DNA of 38,862 bases from Candidatus Gastranaerophilales bacterium. GTDB taxonomy: Bacteria; Cyanobacteriota; Vampirovibrionia; Gastranaerophilales; Gastranaerophilaceae. Below are positions 24,428 through 31,491 of this stretch, piece by piece; position 1 is the first letter of the stretch, and each line of letters starts with the position of its first letter. Location: positions 1-38,862 of the forward strand of contig CANPXC010000002.1 of NCBI GenBank assembly GCA_947585605.1, written 5' to 3'. Under the pieces are notes generated by a model. The model was not told the DNA's origin and searched no databases. It saw nothing but the letters and a program-made list of their open reading frames with translations. The translations under genes and the position numbers were made by a program.

Positions 24428-25243
24428 TTTAACAATATTTAATCTGGCTTTATCATGATATTCTTCTTTAATTAAATAATATATAAATAAGTCTATTGTT
24501 TCATAAATATTATTCGGAGAATTTTTTATGAGAAACTTATCAATACCGGCTTGTGCAATTTCTTCCAGCTTTTCAAGCGATACAAAATCAGAGTCTGATT
24601 TTAATTCTTCAAAATTGTTATATTTTAAAGGATAATTATTATAATTTACTGTTTGAAATTCAAGAATTTCACTACTTTTTCTGTCGTATAATTCTTTATC
24701 TTCTTTTTCAAAGAAATTTAAGTTTAAAATATACTTTTCAGCCTCAGGTAAAATTTTATCCGTATTATTTAAATAATTACGATATCCGCTTATATATAAA
24801 TCATAAATTTCATTGTTAGTCTCATCCTCTAAAATTTGGGGTTTTATTAGTTTTATATTTGAATACTTTTCCTTAATATATTTTGCAAGAGACTGATTAT
24901 AAACAACCGCGTAAAAATTTGGTTTATCAGATACTTGCAATATATTATTTGAATATAAATCATAAACCGAATGCTCATTTAATTGAGTATTTGTGAAATC
25001 GTAATAAATACCGCAATTATTATTATTTGCTATATATAATACTCTCTGCACCTCCTCAATCGGAATAAAATTTCTGTCTGAATATTCGCTTGACCAAATA
25101 CAATAAGAAAAATGCCCGTGTAAATTTATTGTATCAATATTTTCCCTAAATATTTTAGGATATGATGTTTTTAATTCAATTAATTTGTGACCTAATTTGG
25201 TATATCTGTCTAATACAGATAATATAATATTATATTTATGCAT
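24419..25243 (-). CDS. Unknown protein, degenerate paralogue of the upstream gene
   Basis: The ATG at 25243 (MHKYNIILSVLDRY) overlaps the stop of the upstream gene by eight bases, an ordinary coupled start, so it is preferred over the ORF-track ATG at 25288; this gives 274 residues. It aligns by eye with the upstream protein along most of its length: FREN near the N-terminus, HGHFSYCIWSSEYSD against YGCFPYSVWTVRRKG, LAKYIKEKYSNIKLI against LADYIRKNYPLYNVI, and a shared end (YLIKEEYHDKARL against YLIKPQYQNKIRN). The Cys-containing segment of the upstream copy (NPMCSPDC) is replaced by LNFFEKEDKE, so any metal or catalytic role of those cysteines is lost. No signal peptide or membrane helix. 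Function unknown. Confidence 0.7.
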   Translation of the reverse strand: MHKYNIILSVLDRYTKLGHKLIELKTSYPKIFRENIDTINLHGHFSYCIWSSEYSDRNFIPIEEVQRVLYIANNNNCGIYYDFTNTQLNEHSVYDLYSNNILQVSDKPNFYAVVYNQSLAKYIKEKYSNIKLIKPQILEDETNNEIYDLYISGYRNYLNNTDKILPEAEKYILNLNFFEKEDKELYDRKSSEILEFQTVNYNNYPLKYNNFEELKSDSDFVSLEKLEEIAQAGIDKFLIKNSPNNIYETIDLFIYYLIKEEYHDKARLNIVKSM

Positions 25244-26174
25244 TTTCTTTTCTTTCTTTCCCGGTATAATTTTGTTTAACATATTCATATATTAATAGAT
25301 TTCTTATTTTATTCTGATATTGCGGTTTTATTAAATAATAAATATAACTTTCAATTATATCAAATGTGTTGTATACAACATTTACATCCTGGAAAATTTC
25401 ACAATCTGAAATCATAAAATTAAATCTACCGTTTTGTGGGAATTTTTTTATTGTATCAATTGAAATAAAATTTTTATTTTGCTGAATATCATAAAAATTT
25501 ATATCCGTTTTTAAAGGACATAAAAAATTATTTTCATTTTTGATAAAATGAATTTGAGAATTTGCCGTATATTCCCGGTGAAAATCATATAAATTACAGT
25601 CAGGACTGCACATAGGATTTAAAATTAAATATATATTTTTTTGTTTTTTTAATTTTTCAACATCAAGTAAATGATTATATCTGTCCTCAATTAAAATATT
25701 ATTTTGTTTAACATCGTTAAAATCAACTATTTTAATCACATTATATAAAGGATAATTTTTTCTTATGTAATCCGCTAATATTTTAGATTTCACAAAAACA
25801 CAATTATTTTTTTTATAACACTGCTTTAAAACTATATTAGAAAAAGTATCACACAGATATTCTTTTTTTATTAAATTATTATTAAACATTAAATTTACGG
25901 AAATATTATTTTTTTCATAAAATTCGATTATTGTACTTATAGTTTTAAGATTTGTATATTTGCCTTTTCTTCTCACCGTCCAAACAGAATAAGGAAAACA
26001 TCCGTAAACAAATGAAATCCGATGATTTTCACGGAAATATTCACTATGTTCATTTTGAAGGTTTATTAATAATTTATTAATAAAAAAACCGCTTAATAAA
26101 TTCGGCAATCCGAAGTTCAATAACTTTTTCTCCGATTTAAATAAGTTTAATTTACCCGTAATATTTAAAAACAT
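25236..26174 (-). CDS. Unknown protein, possibly U32-peptidase-like TIM barrel
   Basis: A 312-residue soluble protein. The pattern VYGCFPYSVW..., then a helix and NNISVNLMFNNNLI, LCDTFSNIVLKQC, VFVKSKILADYIRKNYP and LILNPMCSPDCNLYDFHREY recalls, from memory, a group of gut-bacterial proteins distantly like peptidase U32 TIM barrels, where NPxCxxxCxxxxxH is conserved. Cys and His in that segment may bind a metal. The gene overlaps its own degenerate paralogue downstream and is divergent from a UPF0489-like gene, 53 bases apart. No clear ribosome-binding site precedes the ATG. The fold call is a guess; conservation of the pair is seen directly. Confidence 0.6.
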   Translation of the reverse strand: MFLNITGKLNLFKSEKKLLNFGLPNLLSGFFINKLLINLQNEHSEYFRENHRISFVYGCFPYSVWTVRRKGKYTNLKTISTIIEFYEKNNISVNLMFNNNLIKKEYLCDTFSNIVLKQCYKKNNCVFVKSKILADYIRKNYPLYNVIKIVDFNDVKQNNILIEDRYNHLLDVEKLKKQKNIYLILNPMCSPDCNLYDFHREYTANSQIHFIKNENNFLCPLKTDINFYDIQQNKNFISIDTIKKFPQNGRFNFMISDCEIFQDVNVVYNTFDIIESYIYYLIKPQYQNKIRNLLIYEYVKQNYTGKERKENA

Positions 26175-26227
26175 AAATTAATATTATCACATTTGAAAAA
26201 TAAATTATAATATTTTATAATCTAGCA

Positions 26228-27043
26228 ATGTTAGATTTAGAAAAAATTAAACAGTTATTTCAAAATTCTTATACACAAATAAATACAAACCATAGTGAAG
26301 CATATTATGCATTTAAAAGTTTTACAGATAAAACGGAGAAAAAAATTCCGATTTTGGTAAATTATGATACACACTCCGATATTTATCAAAATTTTAAATT
26401 ATCATACAACGATTTAAATATTGCAAACTGGGTTAATTATTGTATTCGTGATTTTCATATTAAAGAAATATTCTGGGTTATTCCTCAATATATTACAGAA
26501 AATAAAAGATATAAAAGAATATATGAAAATCAAAGTGAATGTGAAATTAACAGACCTTTAAGCGGCTTTGATAATACCCCTTTAAATTTAAACGAAATAA
26601 ATAAGCAAGAAGTTTATTTTAATACTAAAACGGGGGAATTAATAAGTCCTCAAAGGAAAATTAAATTAGAAAAAAATTGTAACCAATTTAATATGTCTTC
26701 TGTTTTTGAAAAAGCGGAAAATCTTACAAAAATAAATTTATATATTTTAGCAAGCGGCAAACTTAATTTATTAAAAGGAAAAGAAATACTATTAAGTATA
26801 GACAGTGATTATTTTTGTAACAGCGGATTTGATACAAATGAAGGAATAAATAATAAAATGGTATCAAAAGAAGATTTAATAAACAGTTTTAATACTTTTA
26901 CATCGGAATTATTAAAAAATGAAATCAAACCTATTGCGGTTTCATTATCATATTCACCTATTTACACGCTAAAAAAATTCCGTCCGCAGATACAGGAATT
27001 TTATGAAGCGATAGAAAAATCCTCCCTTCATATAATTCGGTAA
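26228..27043 (+). CDS. UPF0489-like (ureohydrolase-fold guess) protein
   Basis: A 271-residue soluble protein. KKIPILVNYDTHSDIYQNF (Asp47, His49, Asp51) and LLSIDSDYFCNSGFD (about 187-200) look like the paired Asp/His motifs of UPF0489 proteins, whose layout recalls the arginase/deacetylase fold with a two-metal site; NIANWVNYCI and IKEIFWVIPQYI fit the same family. The reaction of the family is unknown to me. It is transcribed divergently from the U32-like pair and could share a control region with it. It ends six bases before the converging HExxH gene with no terminator between them. Assignment by motif memory, not alignment. Confidence 0.55.
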   Translation: MLDLEKIKQLFQNSYTQINTNHSEAYYAFKSFTDKTEKKIPILVNYDTHSDIYQNFKLSYNDLNIANWVNYCIRDFHIKEIFWVIPQYITENKRYKRIYENQSECEINRPLSGFDNTPLNLNEINKQEVYFNTKTGELISPQRKIKLEKNCNQFNMSSVFEKAENLTKINLYILASGKLNLLKGKEILLSIDSDYFCNSGFDTNEGINNKMVSKEDLINSFNTFTSELLKNEIKPIAVSLSYSPIYTLKKFRPQIQEFYEAIEKSSLHIIR

Positions 27044-27049
27044 CGGAAC

Positions 27050-28624
27050 TTAAACCGTAACACCTAACGCTAATTTTTGTTTAATACTTTCTAACGAGTG
27101 ACCGGAGAGCATTGTTAACAAATTACATTGGTATAAAACAAATAATCGGGAATTTATAGCAGATGCTTGCAGTTTTAATTTGAAATCATGAGGATGATTT
27201 CTTAATTGTAATTTTGAATGATAGTTTTCATAATTTAATTTTTCAATTTGTATTTTTGCGAGGTTGCGGTAAATCAGTCTTCTAAGCTTAGTTTTTTCTA
27301 TGAAAGAAGCCTTTTCTTTCTGCGCCTTCAGTATTTCTATTTTCTTTTCATAGCCTGTAATTCTTGCTTCCAATTCTTCTTGGCTGTAATAATATTGCAG
27401 AAAATCTTTATTTGAAGACATACTTCTAGACGCAAACAACTTTTGTATTGCACTCATATTTGCAATTTCATCTCTTGAAATACTAAGTGCCACATTACCG
27501 TCCACGGAATCAATATTTGAAGCTATAGATTCTTTAACCGTTTCACGATTGTAATCATTTGTTTTTGGTATGGCAGTGTTAATTTCAGGCGCGGTATATA
27601 TTTTATATCTGTTAGAAATTGCTATTGCATACTCAAGTAATTCACGTTTCTTTTCTTTTTTATTGGCAATTATATTAAACGGTGAAAATTCTTGCGGTTC
27701 ATAATAGGGATTATCCCTAATTATTTTATTTAATTTATCCAATACGGGTTTTAATTCAATTTCAAGTTCTTTTATTTGAATTTTGTCGGGTTTTTTATTG
27801 TTATACTTAAGCTCATAGTATTTTTTTAATTGAGAAACCGTTTTTTGATTATCCGTTAAAATATAATCTTCAATAAATTTAGAATAAGTTTCTGACATTC
27901 TCTTACTCATTACCGGAGATACCATAACGGAATATTCATTATTTTCGTAAGATTTAACTATTTTATAGCTTTCACCGTTTTTAATATTTTCAAGTAAAAT
28001 TTCGCGGACTATTTTATTTCTTTCTTCTTGCGGAATAGAATTTCTTAAAATGGCTTCTTTAGCGTGATGAAGCTCGTGGCTTATGGTTTCGCCGACATAT
28101 ATTCCGCTTTCTTCATTAAAATTATCAGCTAATACCTTAACGGTATGTGTTTCGGAATTATAAAATGCCAAATCGGTATTGTAAAATTTATCATTTTCAT
28201 CAAGTGCGGTTATTTGCGTTGTACCGTCAGGATTTAATCTGTACTTTTCATTATGATATATAATTTCAAGTGCGGGGCGCAGTTTAGGGTCAATATCCGA
28301 ATTCTTAATACATTCATTATATTTAGCGGATATACTTTCATATACAAGATTATTATCAATTTTTATATTTTTTGTTTTAGTATTTTTAAAAACAGCATTA
28401 TTATCAACCAAAAATTTATATTGATTTATATTTTTTTTATTTAACGGAACGGTAGTTGAGGCTGTAGTGGAGGCTGTTGTTGAAGCGGTAGTAGAAGCCG
28501 TTGTGGAAGCAGTTGTAGAGGCTGTAGTGGAAGCGGTAGTAGAAGCAGTTGTTGAGGCCGTGGTTGATAATAAAACCTTTCCGCCTTGCACGGGGGGATT
28601 TGGGGAAATATTATATACTTTCAT
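27050..28624 (-). CDS. HExxH (zincin-like) protein with N-terminal STTA repeats
   Basis: A 524-residue protein of unknown family. After a short leader (MKVYNISPNPPVQGGK) come ten tandem tetrapeptides: nine STTA and a final STTV. Around residue 181 lies GETISHELHHAKEAIL, a HExxH motif (HELHH) in a helix, the hallmark of zinc metallopeptidases; a third ligand is not certain. The rest is helical and charged, including a coiled-coil-like stretch (ELEARITGYEKKIEILKAQK). No standard signal peptide is present, yet Ser/Thr-rich repeats are typical of extracellular or glycosylated linkers. No strong ribosome-binding site except AGGAGG about ten bases upstream (GGAGGTAAG). It may be a secreted effector or surface protein; this is inference. 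Confidence 0.65.
   Translation of the reverse strand: MKVYNISPNPPVQGGKVLLSTTASTTASTTASTTASTTASTTASTTASTTASTTASTTVPLNKKNINQYKFLVDNNAVFKNTKTKNIKIDNNLVYESISAKYNECIKNSDIDPKLRPALEIIYHNEKYRLNPDGTTQITALDENDKFYNTDLAFYNSETHTVKVLADNFNEESGIYVGETISHELHHAKEAILRNSIPQEERNKIVREILLENIKNGESYKIVKSYENNEYSVMVSPVMSKRMSETYSKFIEDYILTDNQKTVSQLKKYYELKYNNKKPDKIQIKELEIELKPVLDKLNKIIRDNPYYEPQEFSPFNIIANKKEKKRELLEYAIAISNRYKIYTAPEINTAIPKTNDYNRETVKESIASNIDSVDGNVALSISRDEIANMSAIQKLFASRSMSSNKDFLQYYYSQEELEARITGYEKKIEILKAQKEKASFIEKTKLRRLIYRNLAKIQIEKLNYENYHSKLQLRNHPHDFKLKLQASAINSRLFVLYQCNLLTMLSGHSLESIKQKLALGVTV
28448..28567 (-). repeat. Ten tandem 12-base repeats encoding STTA/STTV
   Basis: Units such as TCA ACA ACT GCT and TCT ACT ACC GCT differ mostly at third codon positions while the peptide stays constant, apart from the last unit (STTV). 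The plus-strand ORF of VVEA repeats is its shadow. Confidence 0.95.
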
Positions 28625-28760
28625 TAAAACACTTACCTCCTACACGTTTGGATTTAAAACAACTGATTTAAAAATTTTGCTGTTTTTTAATAATTTATTA
28701 AGTAATTTAAATTTATTCTTGATGTAGAATTATAAATAGAATCAGATTACAGGTATGAAT

Positions 28761-30125
28761 ATGAACAAGAAACATTTAATTGAAGAAGATATTAAATATA
28801 TTTGGCACCCGTTTACCCAAATGAAATCGTTAGAAAATGAAGACAACAAACCGATTTTAATAAAAAAGGGAAAAGGTATTTATTTAGAAGATATTGACGG
28901 AAATAAATATATAGACGCCGTATCATCATGGTGGGTAAATACGCTCGGGCATTCAAATAAACGAATAAACAGAGCGATATATAAACAATCAAAAAAGATT
29001 GAACACGTTATTTTTGCCGGGTTTACCCATGAAAGCGCAATAAAATTTTCAAAAAAACTCATAAAGTTAATGAATAATAAATTAAATCACATATTTTTCT
29101 CCGATAACGGTTCAACGGCGGTAGAAGTAGCATTAAAAATGGCGTACCAATATTTCGTATTAAAGGGGAAAAGCGAGAAAAGGAAATTTATTGCGTTAAA
29201 AAATTCATATCACGGCGACACAATAGGTGCAGTTTCTGTCGGCGGGATTGATATGTATCATAAACTTTATAAACCGCTTTTATTTGAAATAGAACAAGCT
29301 CTAAGTCCTTATTGTTACAGATGTCCGATGAATTGCAATAAAGAAACCTGTCAAACTGAATGCTTATCCTCCGTAGAAGATATATTAAAAAGAGAAGCGG
29401 AAAATATAGCAGGGATAATCATTGAGCCTTTGGTGCAGGCTGCGGGCGGAATGATTATGTATCCGCCGAAATATATTACAAATTTGAGAGCCTTATGTGA
29501 TAAATATAATGTCTTATTGATAGATGATGAAGTTGCGATGGGCTTTTACCGAACGGGTAAGCTGTTTGCATACGAGCATGCCGGCGTAGTCCCCGACATT
29601 GTATGCGCCGCAAAAGGTATTACAGCAGGCTACATGCCGTTATCAATCACTATAACATCGGATGAAATATACAATGCTTTTTATGATGACGATACAGACG
29701 GATATAAAACTTTTTATCACGGACACAGTTACACTGCGTACCCTTTGGCGTTAAGCGTTGCACTGGAAAATTTAAAAATACTGGAAGAATTAAATATAGA
29801 AGAATATTTAAAACCTAAAATAGCAAAATTTTCCAAGGAGCTTGAAAAATTCCGAAATCACAAAAATGTGGGAGATATTCGGCAGACAGGCATGATTTGT
29901 GCTATTGAACTTGTTAAAAATAAAGAAACAAAAGAGCCGTTTTCATACGAAGACGGAATAGGCAAAAAAATATATCATGAAGGATTAAAGCTGGGGGCAA
30001 TTTTACGCCCGATGTGGAATTGCATTTACTTTATTACTCCTTATATTATTACCGAAAAAGAAATAGAAAAACTTACAAATATTGCTTATAAAGCACTAAA
30101 TAAAGTTTTACCCGATAAGGATTAA
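28761..30125 (+). CDS. bioA: Adenosylmethionine-8-amino-7-oxononanoate aminotransferase (BioA)
   Basis: PLP enzyme converting 8-amino-7-oxononanoate (KAPA) to 7,8-diaminopelargonate with SAM as amino donor, in biotin synthesis. The ATG at 28761 sits seven bases after AGG, better spaced than the ATG two codons earlier, and gives 454 residues. Family marks: IWHPFTQMK at the start, SSWWVNTLGHSNKRIN, FFSDNGSTAVEVALKMAYQY, LLIDDEVAMGFYRTGKLFA, and the PLP lysine in CAAKGITAGYMPLS (about 285). A Cys-rich insert (YCYRCPMNCNKETCQTEC) is present, as in some bacterial BioA. bioD follows two bases later. No bioB, bioF or BirA-type operator was seen here, so the cell may complete or import the rest elsewhere. 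Confidence 0.96.
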   Translation: MNKKHLIEEDIKYIWHPFTQMKSLENEDNKPILIKKGKGIYLEDIDGNKYIDAVSSWWVNTLGHSNKRINRAIYKQSKKIEHVIFAGFTHESAIKFSKKLIKLMNNKLNHIFFSDNGSTAVEVALKMAYQYFVLKGKSEKRKFIALKNSYHGDTIGAVSVGGIDMYHKLYKPLLFEIEQALSPYCYRCPMNCNKETCQTECLSSVEDILKREAENIAGIIIEPLVQAAGGMIMYPPKYITNLRALCDKYNVLLIDDEVAMGFYRTGKLFAYEHAGVVPDIVCAAKGITAGYMPLSITITSDEIYNAFYDDDTDGYKTFYHGHSYTAYPLALSVALENLKILEELNIEEYLKPKIAKFSKELEKFRNHKNVGDIRQTGMICAIELVKNKETKEPFSYEDGIGKKIYHEGLKLGAILRPMWNCIYFITPYIITEKEIEKLTNIAYKALNKVLPDKD

Positions 30126-30127
30126 AT

Positions 30128-30790
30128 ATGGAATATTTTATAACCGGAATAGATACTGAAATAGGAAAAACCTTTGTAACTAAATGCTTAGCATATACTT
30201 CATCAGCCTTAGGGAAAAAGACGGGAGTATATAAGCCCGTTCAATCGGGAGCAATAAAAAGGGGAGGAGAACTTTTAGCACCTGATATTGAAGCTGTAAA
30301 AGCGGTTTCAAATAAAATTAATACAAAATATTCGTATTTATTGGAGGGAGAAGTTTCTCCTTCACTTGCTGCCAGACTTGCAAATGTAAAGATTGATGTA
30401 AACAAAATCGTATCGGATTTTAAACAGTTCCGCGCGCAAAATGACGTAACTCTTGTTGAAGGAGCAGGCGGTATACTGGCGCCTGTTACGGAAAAGCTGT
30501 TTTGTGCGGATTTAATTAAATTGCTTAATATACCTATAATTATTGTCAGCGTTCCTTTCCTCGGAAGATTAAACCACACTTTATTAACTGTTCACTACGC
30601 AAAAACAAACGGAATTCAAATAAAAGGAATAATTATTAACCGTATACCGAAAGAAACAAATGATACCGCTACTTTAAACTTTATTGACGAACTAAAACTG
30701 TATACGGATGTTCCAATACTTGGAGAAATTCAGGAAAATTCTGATTTTAATAAAGAAGAAATTGTGAATAAATTTAAGAACATAATATAA
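30128..30790 (+). CDS. bioD: Dethiobiotin synthetase (BioD)
   Basis: ATP-dependent carboxylase closing the ureido ring: diaminopelargonate plus CO2 to dethiobiotin. The 220-residue protein starts two bases after bioA, with AAGGA spanning the bioA stop region. ITGIDTEIGKTFVTK (residues 6-20) is the modified P-loop of BioD; YKPVQSGA (about 37-44) holds the substrate-binding Lys; VEGAGGILAPVT (about 112-123) is the second nucleotide motif; and IIINRIP matches the base-recognition region. Intact and of normal length. The operon ends in a GC-rich hairpin. Confidence 0.95.
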   Translation: MEYFITGIDTEIGKTFVTKCLAYTSSALGKKTGVYKPVQSGAIKRGGELLAPDIEAVKAVSNKINTKYSYLLEGEVSPSLAARLANVKIDVNKIVSDFKQFRAQNDVTLVEGAGGILAPVTEKLFCADLIKLLNIPIIIVSVPFLGRLNHTLLTVHYAKTNGIQIKGIIINRIPKETNDTATLNFIDELKLYTDVPILGEIQENSDFNKEEIVNKFKNII

Positions 30791-30806
30791 AATAGCACAT
30801 TATAAC

Positions 30807-30832
30807 AAGGGCGGCACTGATGTGCCGCCCTT
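30807..30832. terminator. GC-rich hairpin between bioD and the flavoprotein gene
   Basis: Perfect 11-base stem AAGGGCGGCAC with loop TGAT, placed between converging genes. Neither side has a real T-run, so it is terminator-like by position and stability rather than by a U tail. Confidence 0.7.
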
Positions 30833-30844
30833 CATACAATAAAA

Positions 30845-31480
30845 TTATCTTACAAAATTAGTAAACGTAACCTCTTCTTCCATAGGAGGATTAATACCTG
30901 CATTTTTCCCGGCTTCTTTACATTTTAAGAAATACGCCATATTTCTTGCCAAAAATCTGAGGTTTTGTAACCCTTCCAAATCTTCATTAACTTGTCCCGT
31001 GGTCTGACCGTAAACATTATTCCAATATCTGCCGGTAATAACAGGCATTTGAGAAATACCGAAATATTTATTTAACTGGTCTAAAGTAGAACTTGTACCT
31101 GCGCGTCTTGCAACAGCAACTGCTGCAGCAGGTTTATGAGCGAACGGATTTTTTCCGCTGCGCCAGCCGGAGAAAAATGCCCTGCCTAAAAATGCGCTGA
31201 CAGCTCCGCTGGCTCCGGCGTAATGAACCGGAGAACCGACTATTAGCGCGTCTGACTCAATCATTTTACCTACAAATTCATTAACTTTGTCTTTATCGAA
31301 TACACACTTTCCAAGTTTAGCGCAAGCCCCGCAGCCCATGCAGGAAGCTACCGGGTCTTTGCCTATATAAAATATTTCAGAGTCAATTCCGTTTTCTTTA
31401 AGAATTTCTGCAATTTCACTTAAAGATAAATAAGTATTGCCTTGTTCATGCGGTGAACCGTTTAATAATAATACTTTCAT
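30845..31480 (-). CDS. Iron-sulfur flavoprotein / NADPH-dependent FMN reductase family
   Basis: A 211-residue flavodoxin-fold protein, with AAAGGA five bases before ATG. KVLLLNGSPHEQGNT (residues 2-16) is the FMN phosphate-binding loop, and VGSPVHYAGASGAV (about 81-94) the isoalloxazine-side loop. Cys47, Cys50, Cys53 and Cys59 form CX2CX2CX5C, the compact cluster motif of iron-sulfur flavoproteins (Isf), so a 4Fe-4S cluster next to FMN is likely. It should carry electrons in the cytoplasm, perhaps in oxidant defence. The gene starts 11 bases after the DXS-like gene, probably in one operon. Electron partners unknown. Confidence 0.87.
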   Translation of the reverse strand: MKVLLLNGSPHEQGNTYLSLSEIAEILKENGIDSEIFYIGKDPVASCMGCGACAKLGKCVFDKDKVNEFVGKMIESDALIVGSPVHYAGASGAVSAFLGRAFFSGWRSGKNPFAHKPAAAVAVARRAGTSSTLDQLNKYFGISQMPVITGRYWNNVYGQTTGQVNEDLEGLQNLRFLARNMAYFLKCKEAGKNAGINPPMEEEVTFTNFVR

Positions 31481-31491
31481 AATTGTCCTTT

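Noticed and set aside
24016-24435. 139-residue minus-strand ORF inside the P-type ATPase gene
   Set aside because: Antisense of the conserved GDGINDAP region; composition mirrors it and the gene on the plus strand is certain.
28467-28727. Plus-strand ORF of VVEA repeats
   Set aside because: Exact shadow of the STTA repeat in the opposite gene; no continuation as a protein.
28625-28760. BirA operator or biotin-type control site ahead of bioA
   Set aside because: No TTGTWAACC/GGTTWACAA pair is visible in the upstream region; TGTA...TACA pieces are too short to claim.
30807-30832. Riboswitch or regulatory RNA in the bioD 3' gap
   Set aside because: A single perfect hairpin between converging genes is adequately explained as a terminator-type structure.
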